64,000 nucleotides of DNA, taken from NCBI GenBank assembly GCA_018402455.1, contig JAGYIG010000009.1, positions 43,204 to 107,203 on the forward strand, in the 5' to 3' direction. Both the position numbers and the translations under genes were made by a program. The DNA is from Opitutaceae bacterium (GTDB lineage: Bacteria; Verrucomicrobiota; Verrucomicrobiia; Opitutales; Opitutaceae). Under the pieces are notes generated by a model. The model ran no database searches. It had not been told where the DNA came from and saw nothing but the letters and a program-made list of their open reading frames with translations. Positions 8,497-16,776 of the stretch are shown here, piece by piece (position 1 is the first letter of the stretch; every line of letters starts with the position of its first letter).

Positions 8497-8873
8497 TCCT
8501 TGATGATCTGAATCTCCTCGAGCAGCCAGGAGCCTGACTTGGATCGCTTCATGGTGCCGGTGAGAGAGTCGCCCTCTTTCACCTTGGGTAACCACTCAGG
8601 ATCGACCTGAAACATCATGGTCATGGCTTTCATGAAGCCCGGGATTTCCTCGTGCGCGACGAGCAAGGCCGAGCGTTCGGCCATGACCGTTTGCACGACG
8701 CCCTTCAGCGGGTGGCCCTTGTCGACAGGTGCGGCATCGGTTTCAGCCCCGGCTGCACAGGCGCACGGGGCGTTGCACGGACAAGCGTCGCCGCACTGGC
8801 ACGCGGCGCCGGCGAGGGTGGTGCTGGCCAGCCAGGCCAACGCGATGAGGAGAGGACGGAAGGATAGGTTCAT
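8493..8873 (-). CDS. Periplasmic CusF-like copper-binding protein with Cys-rich N-terminus
   Basis: The protein has 126 residues, starting with a signal peptide (MNLSFRPLLIALAWLASTTLAGA). Next is a cysteine-dense stretch, CQCGDACPCNAPCACAAG, with seven Cys in under 20 residues. The C-terminal domain (about 52-126: GVVQTVMAERSALLVAHEE, then FMKAMTMMFQVDP) is CusF-like, a beta-barrel that binds Cu(I) through Met and His in characterised relatives. It closely resembles the C-terminal domain of the next gene. It lies 33 bases below the copper receptor gene and overlaps the next gene by four bases, consistent with one transcript. Confidence 0.8.
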   Translation of the reverse strand: MNLSFRPLLIALAWLASTTLAGAACQCGDACPCNAPCACAAGAETDAAPVDKGHPLKGVVQTVMAERSALLVAHEEIPGFMKAMTMMFQVDPEWLPKVKEGDSLTGTMKRSKSGSWLLEEIQIIKE

Positions 8874-8906
8874 GGGGGGGAGGAAATGAAGACGGTTTGG
8901 TCGGAT

Positions 8907-10994
8907 TTAGTAGCGATAGTCGCACTTGAGCCAGAAGAAGCGTCCCGGTTCGTTGACCCGGGTGGTCTGAACGAATCCGGCTACGGCGGCACCGGCGCGA
9001 CTGATGTGTTCGGCGTAGGTGGTGTCGAAGACGTTGTCGATGCCCGCGGAAAGTCGGATCGCGGTGGTCGGCGCCCAACTGGCATTCAACGACATCACAT
9101 CGAAGGCCGACGATGGGCCGATGTCTTGTCCCACGATGTTGCCTTGATTGACGGCCACCCGATCCTGGGCGGCGACGCTCCGCCACAGGGCACCTACCGA
9201 CCACGTTGACCGCTGATAAGTGATGCCGACCCGGCCCTCCAACGGCGGCATTTGAGCGAGCGGTCGGTCGTCGGTGGTGTTGGTGCCGTGGACGGTGGCC
9301 AGACTGGTGTCGAAGCGGAACGACTCGCTGAAACGGTAGCCCAGTCCGAATTCGCCGCCGAAGGTGTGGGCGTCGATGTTGCGGGCGACCGTCGCCATCC
9401 GCGTGGCCATCATGCCGCCCATGCCCCCCATTGGGGCCATCGGTTTGGGAACATGGCGCTGGATGAGGATGTAGTCATCGATGCGGTTGGCAAACGCCGC
9501 GATCGACAGATCGAGCGAACCGCGTTGGTATAGCCACCCCGCATCAATTTGGGTGGTCTGTTCAACTTCGGTGTCAAAACCGCTGAGGCTGGCGGTGCTC
9601 TCGGCGGAAACGAGTTCCCAGTAGTCGGGAAACCGTTGGGTGTGGCCCAGGCCGAGATAGACCGTCGAGCCGAGGGCCAGATCGTGTTCCACCCGGGCAA
9701 AGGCGCCGGGGAGGGTGGTCTCACGTTGGCGTCCGACCGTTGGGTTGGGGGCGGTTCCGCCCATCATGCCGAGAGTCACCAAGGCGCGGTCGTCGATGGC
9801 GGTCCAGTGGTCGATGCGGGCTCCGGCGTAGCCGCGGGTGTCGGGAGAAAATGAATACGCAGCCTCGGTGAAGAACCCGGTTTGGTGGAAGGTGGCGTCG
9901 GTGACGCGGGGCTTGGCGGTGTAGGGCATCCGGTCCTCGTTCATGGTCGAGCGGACGCGATGGCGGTTGCTCTGGTGATCGAGCCCGAGACCGAGGCGCA
10001 GGGTGGCGGCGGGCGTGAGCTCAACGGCGAGTCGCCCGCCGCGGGTCAGGCGGTCGGGATTGGAGACCGCCTTGCCGGGCATCATCATCGAGGGCGTGAA
10101 GGGACGCAGGGAGTAGTTGTCCATCACGTGGTCGACGTAGTTGACGTAGGCCTGGGCTTCGACGGTGGCAACGAGGTCGGAGATCCCGCTGCGGCGGAAG
10201 CGTAGGCCGAGGTTTTCGCGATCGAAGAGGGACCCGTCCATCATGCGGTCGGCGTAGGCCGCCTCGCCGTCGCTGAGGGCACCGGTGAGTTCCACGAAGA
10301 TGTCGGCAGAGGGTGTCCAGGCGACGGAAGTGTTGGTGCTCCAACGTTCGTAGGCGGCGTGCACCTCCGCGCCGCTCCCGTCGACGTAGTTGTCCATCGA
10401 CGCGGTGGTGGCGGCGAGCCGGCCTTGCACGGAGGCGTTGCCTCCCCGCAGGTCGAGGGCGCCATCGCGGCGGCCGAAATCGCCGATCGTGGCGGTGGCG
10501 AACGCGGTGGCGCCGGTGGCGTCGAGGCGAACGAAATCGCGTTCGAATCGCACGGCGCCAGCCGGGCTGACCGGACCATAACGCACCGACTGGGGACCCT
10601 TGATTACGGTGATGCGGTCGTAGGCGGCGGGGAAGATGTAGGCGGTGGGCGGGTCCATGCGCATGGAGCAGCCGCCGAGCACCCCCTCGCCTTCAACGTG
10701 GATACCGAGACGGGAACCGGCCATGCCGCGCAGCACGGGATCACCGTCGGTGCCACCCTTGCGGATAACGGCGAATCCCGGAATGTTTTTAAGCACATCG
10801 GCCCCGTCATGGGCCGGCGCGGGTTGCGCGGCGGCTTTCGGATCGGTGGTGACGGTGAGTGGTTCAACCGGCCGAGCCGTCGTCACGACGACGGGATCGA
10901 GGGCGAGAGGCACGGATTGGGCCACGACGCTGGCCGAGAGGACGCCCCAAACGGTCGCAAGGAGAGCGCTGGATCGAGAGAAAAATGAGGACAT
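8907..10994 (-). CDS. TonB-dependent copper receptor (NosA/OprC type)
   Basis: The protein has 695 residues with a signal peptide (residues 1-26, ending VVAQS). The plug contains the family hallmark GGCSMRMDPPTAYIF at 107-121, with Cys-x-Met-x-Met, followed by RITVIKGPQSVRYGPVSPAG. A Met-rich stretch (MAPMGGMGGMMATRM) lies in the barrel. The chain ends FFWLKCDYRY with an aromatic terminus. NosA and OprC carry this CxMxM motif and bind copper at the outer membrane. It heads a block with two CusF-type genes, which fits copper import. TonB, ExbB and ExbD are not in the window. Confidence 0.9.
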   Translation of the reverse strand: MSSFFSRSSALLATVWGVLSASVVAQSVPLALDPVVVTTARPVEPLTVTTDPKAAAQPAPAHDGADVLKNIPGFAVIRKGGTDGDPVLRGMAGSRLGIHVEGEGVLGGCSMRMDPPTAYIFPAAYDRITVIKGPQSVRYGPVSPAGAVRFERDFVRLDATGATAFATATIGDFGRRDGALDLRGGNASVQGRLAATTASMDNYVDGSGAEVHAAYERWSTNTSVAWTPSADIFVELTGALSDGEAAYADRMMDGSLFDRENLGLRFRRSGISDLVATVEAQAYVNYVDHVMDNYSLRPFTPSMMMPGKAVSNPDRLTRGGRLAVELTPAATLRLGLGLDHQSNRHRVRSTMNEDRMPYTAKPRVTDATFHQTGFFTEAAYSFSPDTRGYAGARIDHWTAIDDRALVTLGMMGGTAPNPTVGRQRETTLPGAFARVEHDLALGSTVYLGLGHTQRFPDYWELVSAESTASLSGFDTEVEQTTQIDAGWLYQRGSLDLSIAAFANRIDDYILIQRHVPKPMAPMGGMGGMMATRMATVARNIDAHTFGGEFGLGYRFSESFRFDTSLATVHGTNTTDDRPLAQMPPLEGRVGITYQRSTWSVGALWRSVAAQDRVAVNQGNIVGQDIGPSSAFDVMSLNASWAPTTAIRLSAGIDNVFDTTYAEHISRAGAAVAGFVQTTRVNEPGRFFWLKCDYRY

Positions 10995-11116
10995 AGTGAG
11001 TTAAGGAAAAGGGTGAATGCACGCGTGGCCGCATACGCGCGGGAGAATGCCCCTCCTTCGGTGGCGAAGGCGATGGGACGAATTGAAGGGCGGCCGAGTT
11101 GCCGGGGACTGCGCGC

Positions 11117-11497
11117 TTAGGCGCGCGGCGGCGGGGTCGGAGGGGAGCGGCCCGCAGTCAGCGGGAGCTCGAAGTCGCTAAGCGACCACTGATGGGGATC
11201 GAGGCGGGGCACGATCACAGGACTGATTTGGCCGAGAGCCAGTTGGATCTCGCGGGAGCCCGACTGTCCCGGAGCCGACTTTTCATCGGCATCCTGAGAG
11301 GCATCGGCAACAAATTCGCAGACCCCACAAAAATTACCGGGACTGAAGGTCAACCGGGCGGCATCGGCATAGGACATCGACTGCGAGTAGGTGGCGAACA
11401 TCTTGCCCCAGGCGAAGGTCTGCACCAAATCCCAATGACTGCCGGTGGCGATCAGCCAGGCAAAAAGAGTCATGAGGAGAGCGAGCTTCTGACGCAT
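11117..11497 (-). CDS. Small membrane/secreted protein with CGVC motif, upstream of copper receptor
   Basis: The protein has 126 residues. An N-terminal hydrophobic segment (KLALLMTLFAWLIATGSHWDLV) is followed by a CxxC motif in GNFCGVCEFV and a Pro-rich tail (RSPPTPPPRA). The layout recalls DUF2946-type proteins and the other small protein at 6692-7033. Both have one membrane helix, a metal-binding-type cluster and a Pro/Arg end. The stop codon sits inside a GCGCGC-TTAG-GCGCGC repeat. It is upstream of the copper receptor on the same strand, separated by about 120 bases with a short CCTTCG/CGAAGG hairpin (11055-11070). Function unknown; a copper-linked role is inferred from position. Confidence 0.5.
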   Translation of the reverse strand: MRQKLALLMTLFAWLIATGSHWDLVQTFAWGKMFATYSQSMSYADAARLTFSPGNFCGVCEFVADASQDADEKSAPGQSGSREIQLALGQISPVIVPRLDPHQWSLSDFELPLTAGRSPPTPPPRA

Positions 11498-11629
11498 GTC
11501 GGAGAGCGGAAGGAGGCAATCAAAGTGGGCCGGGGCAAGCGGAATTAGGGCCTATTAGGAAAAGCAATAGGATTGTCACGGGATCAAGCGTTGTCAGACC
11601 ACATCCAAGCCCTACGGTGTCTCCTCCGC

Positions 11630-12997
11630 ATGTCCGATCAGCCCTCCGATCCCCCTTTCGTTGAGTCCAACGAAGATGAAGAAGTCATGGAAGCTTCCTT
11701 CGAGGAGCTGACGGCATTTTCGGCGGAACGGCTGGCGGACGCCTCTGACGTCGTTCTGGCGCGGGCCCTTTCGCGATTTGAGGTTGATGAACGGCGGGAG
11801 GTTTTGCGCAAGGTCAGTGAAGCGCAAGCGGCCAATATTCTGGCGGAAATGGATGAGGAGGATGCGGCTGAGGTCTTGACCGCGATGCGGGAGAGTCGGG
11901 CGGTCAGGATGATTGAGGGCTTTGATCCGGATGATGCGGCTGACGTGGTGGCGGAACTCGAGGCCGGGGACCGCGCCCGGTTGATGGGGGCGTTGGAACC
12001 GGAAACGGCGGAAGACATCAACATGCTCCTGTCCTACGACCCGGAAACGGCCGGAGGGGTGATGACCACCGACTTTGGGGTGGTCCGGATCGATCACACG
12101 ATCGAGGAAGCCATCAATGACATCCGACGTCAGCGGGAGGAGTTGGACAACATTTACTACATTTACGTGGTGGATGATGAGGACCATCTGCGAGGGGTGG
12201 TCTCCATTCGGGAGATGCTCCTGGCCCGGCCCGGCGCCCATATTCGTGACATCATGCACGACGACCTCGAAGGGGTTTGTGCGCCGGATGATGATCGTGA
12301 GCTGGTGGCGATTCGCACCGCGGAATTGAACCTCGCCGCCCTGCCGGTGGTCGATCAAGACGGCAAACTGATCGGCATCGTGACCCATGATGACGTGCTC
12401 GACATCGTGCAGGACGAAGCCACCGAGGACTTCCAAAAGATGGTGGGTGCGGGTGGAGATGAGAGCATTTTGGATTCGATTCGCGACAGTTTGCGGAAAC
12501 GGAATCCGTGGCTCGTGGTGAACCTGCTCACCATCAGCGTGGCCGCCGGGGTGATCACCTTTTATGAGGACCAGATTGAGAGCATGGCGATTTTGGCCGT
12601 GATGATGCCGGTGATTGCCAATCTGGGCGGGAATACGGGGGCCCAGACCCTGGCGGTATTGATCCGCAGTCTGGCCGTCGGTGAAATTCAGCCCCGCGAT
12701 TCATTCGCCATCTGCGGGCGTGAGGCGGTCAAAGGACTGTGCAACGGCATGATCATCGGGTTGATCACGGCGGCGGCGGTGGCCCTGTTCACGCAGGACG
12801 TGCTGGTCGCCGGGGTGGTGTTTGCCGCGATGGTCTGCACCATGACCTTCTCCGGATTCGCGGGAGCGGCGATTCCTTTGACCCTCAAGCGACTGGATTT
12901 CGACCCCGCGCAGAGTTCTTCGATTTTCGTGACCGGCATCGTGGACATGGTGGGTTTTCTGGTCTTCCTGCAACTGGCCACCTGGCTGCTGTTCTGA
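11630..12997 (+). CDS. mgtE: MgtE magnesium transporter
   Basis: The protein has 455 residues from ATG 11630; an upstream in-frame TTG at 11573 is not preferred. An acidic N-terminal helical domain contains EMDEEDAAEVLTAMRESRAVRM and DPDDAADVVAELEAGDRARLM. Two CBS domains follow (about 140-265: DNIYYIYVVDDEDHLRGVVSIRE and LAALPVVDQDGKLIGIVTHDD). The membrane domain (about 300-455) has five helices, including VMMPVIANLGGNTGAQTLAV, the conserved Mg2+-pore segment. MgtE imports Mg2+, and the CBS and N domains close the channel when cytosolic Mg2+ is high. All expected parts are present at normal length. Confidence 0.95.
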   Translation: MSDQPSDPPFVESNEDEEVMEASFEELTAFSAERLADASDVVLARALSRFEVDERREVLRKVSEAQAANILAEMDEEDAAEVLTAMRESRAVRMIEGFDPDDAADVVAELEAGDRARLMGALEPETAEDINMLLSYDPETAGGVMTTDFGVVRIDHTIEEAINDIRRQREELDNIYYIYVVDDEDHLRGVVSIREMLLARPGAHIRDIMHDDLEGVCAPDDDRELVAIRTAELNLAALPVVDQDGKLIGIVTHDDVLDIVQDEATEDFQKMVGAGGDESILDSIRDSLRKRNPWLVVNLLTISVAAGVITFYEDQIESMAILAVMMPVIANLGGNTGAQTLAVLIRSLAVGEIQPRDSFAICGREAVKGLCNGMIIGLITAAAVALFTQDVLVAGVVFAAMVCTMTFSGFAGAAIPLTLKRLDFDPAQSSSIFVTGIVDMVGFLVFLQLATWLLF

Positions 12998-12999
12998 CC

Positions 13000-13239
13000 A
13001 TGGCGGCGGGCGACTCCCTCCCTCCCTTGCCGACGGAGCCCCAACCGGGCCGCTACCGGCACTACAAGGGCGGTGAATACGATGTCGTGGGCCTGTGCCG
13101 ACACTCGGAAACGCTCGAAGCCATGGTGGTCTATCGGGCCCGCTACGGCGAAGCCGGCCTTTGGGTGCGGCCGGCGAAGATGTGGCACGAGTCAGTCGAG
13201 GTGGACGGTGGATCAGTCGCCCGGTTCAGCCGCATCTAG
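13000..13239 (+). CDS. DUF1653 domain protein
   Basis: The protein has 79 residues and its ATG lies two bases after the mgtE stop. GRYRHYKGGEYDVVG, RHSETLEAMVVYRARYGEAGLWVRP and EVDGGSVARF match the compact DUF1653 domain over its whole length. The biochemical role of the family is unknown. Tight spacing suggests cotranscription with mgtE. It ends nine bases from the convergent GH97 gene. Confidence 0.85.
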   Translation: MAAGDSLPPLPTEPQPGRYRHYKGGEYDVVGLCRHSETLEAMVVYRARYGEAGLWVRPAKMWHESVEVDGGSVARFSRI

Positions 13240-13248
13240 CCGCCGCGT

Positions 13249-15225
13249 TCAGGGCGTCGGCGTGACGATCGCGGCCCAGCCTCCATTGGGAGCCAGGTGC
13301 AGCTTCAGTTGGTCCGTGGCGATGACATCGCGAACCTGCCGCCGGTAGTCCTCCGCATGTTTCGCGGCGTTGACGCCGTCCTGCATGATGACCGCTTGGA
13401 AGGAGCCTTCGCCGAGAAAATCGAGCGGCAGGGTGAAGTCCCGACTGTTTTCGTTGGTCATGGCGCCGATATACCAACGGTCACCGTGCCGACGGGCTAT
13501 GACGATCGACTCCCCCACCGTAGCCGCGATGACCCGGGTTTCATCCCAGACGGTGGGAATCGCACTCATGAAGGCAATGGATTCGGCCTCCCGCAGATAC
13601 AAGGACGGCGAATCACAATACATCTGCAACGCGCTTTCGAAGACCACGTATTTAGCGATTTCGTGGCAGCGGGTGCCGATGCCCATCGGTCGAAAATGGC
13701 TGATCCGGTGGTTGCCGGGTTGCGTGTTGACCATCGCGCCGGGGGTATAGTCCATCGGGCCGGCGACCATGCGGATGAAGGGGATGGTGACGTTGTGCCG
13801 CGGGGTCACGTCGGCGCTCCATTTGTTGTTTTCGTTCCCCTTCACGCCTTCGTAGGAGATGACGTTGGGGTAGGCGCGGCGAAGCCCGGAGGGTTTGAAA
13901 GAACCGTGGTAGTCGACGAGGAGTTGTCGTTGGGCGGCGGCGACGGCGGTTTCGTGGTAAAACTGCACCATCAGCTGGTCGTTGCGTTGCATGAAATCGA
14001 TCTTCACGCCCTTGACGCCCCAACTTTGGTAAAGGTCGAACAGGGCCTCGCGGTCCTTGGCCAACGGCTCGTTCAACGACCATAGGATGATGCCGACGTC
14101 GCGTTCGGCGCCGTAGGCGACGAGCTCCGGCACATCAATCTCGGGATTGGGCTCGAAGAGATTCGTCGTCGAGGCAGACCACCCTTCGTCGAGGATCACG
14201 TAGTCGATGCCGTAGCGGGAGGCGAAATCGATGTAGAATTTGTAGGTGTCGTTGTTGAGCCCGCTCTCGAAATCCACGCCGGTGATGTTGTTGGCGTTAT
14301 ACCAGTCCCAAGCCACCGTGCCGGGTTTGATCCATGAGGGATCGGAGATCTCCAGCTCCCGCGAGAGGAGGAAGACCAGCTCGCTGGTCAGCAGGGTGCG
14401 GTCGTCGTCGCTGATGACGAACGTCCGCCACGGGAAGGTGCGGGTTCCATCGGTGCGGGCGATAAAATCGGCCGTCTGGGTGATGACCACGTTGCGATCC
14501 GCGCCGGGGCCGGGGGCCGGTTCGATGGCCAATGGGTAGGGCGGGAACTTGGCCGTCAGGGCGGGACCGCTGGTGCCGCGCAGAAAGAGCCCGGGATAAT
14601 CAAAGAGATCGGCATCCGTGAAGACCACGCGGGTTCCATCCGGGGTGGTGAACAGAACCGGCAGCGAGCAGAACCGGTCGGTCGAAATCGAGGCGAGTTC
14701 CAAATCGAGATAGTCCCGTTCGTTGTGCGACATGAGGGATTCCTCTTCGGGGAAAAGGGTGCGCGTGCCCGCAGGGAATCGGAGGGGAATCACTTCGCCG
14801 GCCACCTCGATCGACCCGGCCAAGCGGGTGACAAATCGGTAGCCGAACCCGTCGTCGAAAACGCGCACTTCCAGGTCGAACTCGGGCAGGGCGACGGTGA
14901 GCTGGTGGTAGTGGTCTCGCAGGGTGGCCTGCTTGCGTTTGATCACCGGCGACAGGGTCGCATCGTGCTGGGAGCGCCGTAGGGTCGCCCCCGCGACATC
15001 ATCGCCGAGCGAACGGCTATCGGCCAATTGGAGGCGCACCGGCGAGTCCTCCACCACGGGTTGACCGTCCAGTCGGACTGCGAGGGACAGCCCTCGGTCC
15101 GTGGACACGTGCACGGTCAGCCGCTTATTGGGCGACGACACGGTTTGAGTGGCGGCGAAGGCCGCTCCGGTGACGGCGAACAGCAGCAGGCCGGTGAGAA
15201 TGCGAGAAGGGGTTGGGCGGGTCAT
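13249..15225 (-). CDS. Glycoside hydrolase family 97 protein
   Basis: The protein has 658 residues with a signal peptide (ILTGLLLFAVTGAAFA), so it is secreted or periplasmic. The N-terminal beta-sandwich (about 25-270) starts QTVSSPNKRLTVHVS. The central barrel carries GIDYVILDEGWSAS, the VKGVKIDFMQR strand and YPNVISYEGVKGNE, and a C-terminal beta domain follows. GH97 contains inverting alpha-glucosidases (SusB) and retaining alpha-galactosidases. As I recall, the Asp in the VKIDF strand corresponds to the nucleophile of the retaining group, so a retaining enzyme is suggested. This needs alignment. An upstream TTG (15240) is an alternative start. Confidence 0.85.
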   Translation of the reverse strand: MTRPTPSRILTGLLLFAVTGAAFAATQTVSSPNKRLTVHVSTDRGLSLAVRLDGQPVVEDSPVRLQLADSRSLGDDVAGATLRRSQHDATLSPVIKRKQATLRDHYHQLTVALPEFDLEVRVFDDGFGYRFVTRLAGSIEVAGEVIPLRFPAGTRTLFPEEESLMSHNERDYLDLELASISTDRFCSLPVLFTTPDGTRVVFTDADLFDYPGLFLRGTSGPALTAKFPPYPLAIEPAPGPGADRNVVITQTADFIARTDGTRTFPWRTFVISDDDRTLLTSELVFLLSRELEISDPSWIKPGTVAWDWYNANNITGVDFESGLNNDTYKFYIDFASRYGIDYVILDEGWSASTTNLFEPNPEIDVPELVAYGAERDVGIILWSLNEPLAKDREALFDLYQSWGVKGVKIDFMQRNDQLMVQFYHETAVAAAQRQLLVDYHGSFKPSGLRRAYPNVISYEGVKGNENNKWSADVTPRHNVTIPFIRMVAGPMDYTPGAMVNTQPGNHRISHFRPMGIGTRCHEIAKYVVFESALQMYCDSPSLYLREAESIAFMSAIPTVWDETRVIAATVGESIVIARRHGDRWYIGAMTNENSRDFTLPLDFLGEGSFQAVIMQDGVNAAKHAEDYRRQVRDVIATDQLKLHLAPNGGWAAIVTPTP

Positions 15226-15305
15226 GGTCAGGGGAGGCAAGGGGGAAGAGGAAGGGAGGACGGGAATCGGGGTCGCGCCGGGCGTCCAAACGGGGTGGGG
15301 TCGAC

Positions 15306-15998
15306 TCAGGAACGGCGTTGTAAAATCGCGACGGAGACGAGAAGGATAAACGAGATGACCAAGAGGGTCGCGGCGAAGGCGTGAGCCGAGGCGTAGTTCA
15401 GTTTTTGCACTTCGTCGTACAGGGCGATACTGGCGACGCGGGTTTCGCCGGCGATGGAGCCTCCGATCATCAGGACGACCCCAAACTCTCCCAGGGTATG
15501 GGCAAACCTGAGGGTGAGTCCGGCGCCGATCCCCCGGCGGGCGAGCGGCAGGTGCACCCGCCAGAACGTGCGCCAGGTGGTGGCCCCGCTGGCCCGGCTG
15601 GCATCGAGCAGTTCACTCGGCACGGCCCGCAGCGCCGCCTGAAACGGTTGGACCGCGAAGGGCAGCGAGTAGATTACGGACGCGATCACCAAGCCGGTGA
15701 AGGTAAAGGAGAGCGGAGCCCCAGTGAGGGCCACCCACCAACCTCCGGGGGCGTGTTGGGGCGAGAAGGCCATCAGGAGATAAAAGCCAATCACCGTGGG
15801 CGGTAACACGATGGGCAATGTGACCAGCGCCTCGGCGATAGGCACGAATCGACCCCGGCTGCGATTGAGCCACCACGCGAGTGGCAGACCCACCACGCCC
15901 AACCACACCGTCGTGATTCCCGCCAGCTTGAGGGTCAGCCAGAGCGACTGCCACAAGGCCGGGGAAAGGAGCCAGTTGCCGATGACAGGTTCGAACAC
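15306..15998 (-). CDS. modB: Molybdate ABC transporter permease ModB
   Basis: The protein has 230 residues with five to six membrane helices. The conserved EAA-type loop is AVPSELLDASRASGATTWRTFWRVHLPLARRG, and the molybdate-type ending HTLGEFGVVLMIGGSI is followed by TRVASIALYDEVQ. ModB forms the membrane channel for molybdate taken up from ModA. It lies 34 bases below modA on the same strand. The normal partner, the ModC ATPase, is absent: the next gene is GH97. Confidence 0.9.
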   Translation of the reverse strand: MFEPVIGNWLLSPALWQSLWLTLKLAGITTVWLGVVGLPLAWWLNRSRGRFVPIAEALVTLPIVLPPTVIGFYLLMAFSPQHAPGGWWVALTGAPLSFTFTGLVIASVIYSLPFAVQPFQAALRAVPSELLDASRASGATTWRTFWRVHLPLARRGIGAGLTLRFAHTLGEFGVVLMIGGSIAGETRVASIALYDEVQKLNYASAHAFAATLLVISFILLVSVAILQRRS

Positions 15999-16032
15999 GA
16001 TGAGTCGACGCTGAGGGGCCGATGGGTGCGGA

Positions 16033-16776
16033 TCAAGGCAGGTGATAGCCGTGCTGCTCCAAAATCGCCCGGGCGGTGGCGCTGCCCAACCACTCCACCC
16101 ACACCTCGGCGAGCGGGCGTTGCGCCCGGCCGCGGATCACGACCGCCCCGTGGGCCAGCGTGTCCGTGGTGATGGGGATCAACAAGCCTGCGCCCAAATG
16201 GGGGCGACCCGTCAGCAAAGAGGCCGCCACCATGGCGTAGTCCGCGTTACCGCTCGCCGCAAACTGCAGCGCCTGCGCCACGTTCTCTCCGTAGACCAGG
16301 CGCGCTTCGACGTCGGCCCACATTCCCGCTTCGCGCAGGATTTCCCGGGCAGCGATCCCGAACGGAGCGGTGTCGGGCTGAGCGATGGCGAGGCGTCGGA
16401 CCGCCGGGTCTCGCAGGGCGGACCGCCAGTCTGCCGTCGGGGGGTGGGGCCATAGCACGAGCTGACCATGCGCAAAAGTAACCAACGAGTCCGCGGCCGC
16501 GTGCCCCGATTCAATGAGCGCGGAGGGATAGAGCAAATTGGCGGACAGGAGCACATCGAAGGGTGCCCCTTGCCGGATTTGGGCCACCAGACTGCCGGAG
16601 GCGCTGTGCGAAAACTCCACCGCGATGGTGGGGTGCTCGGCCTCGAAGGCCGCCCGCAACGGCGCCGCGACCACCTGCAGATTTGAAGCCGCGGCCACGC
16701 GCAACAGTTCCTTGGCGGTTGCCGGTAGGACTAAAATGGACCAACCGAAAATGAGGCGCTGCCAAAACCTGTTCAT
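16033..16776 (-). CDS. modA: Molybdate-binding periplasmic protein ModA
   Basis: The protein has 247 residues with a signal peptide (LIFGWSILVLPATA). The extracellular solute-binding fold reads LLRVAAASNLQVVAAPLRAAFE, HSASGSLVAQIRQGAPFDVLLSAN and FAASGNADYAMVAAS, as in ModA. It delivers molybdate or tungstate to ModB. Its ATG overlaps the stop of the upstream PhoD-like gene (ATGA), suggesting translational coupling to a gene not normally in mod operons. Confidence 0.9.
   Translation of the reverse strand: MNRFWQRLIFGWSILVLPATAKELLRVAAASNLQVVAAPLRAAFEAEHPTIAVEFSHSASGSLVAQIRQGAPFDVLLSANLLYPSALIESGHAAADSLVTFAHGQLVLWPHPPTADWRSALRDPAVRRLAIAQPDTAPFGIAAREILREAGMWADVEARLVYGENVAQALQFAASGNADYAMVAASLLTGRPHLGAGLLIPITTDTLAHGAVVIRGRAQRPLAEVWVEWLGSATARAILEQHGYHLP

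Noticed and set aside
11551..11571. CCTATT/AATAGG inverted repeat between the CGVC protein gene and mgtE
   Set aside because: Arms of six bases without a promoter match are expected by chance; kept only as a weak operator idea.
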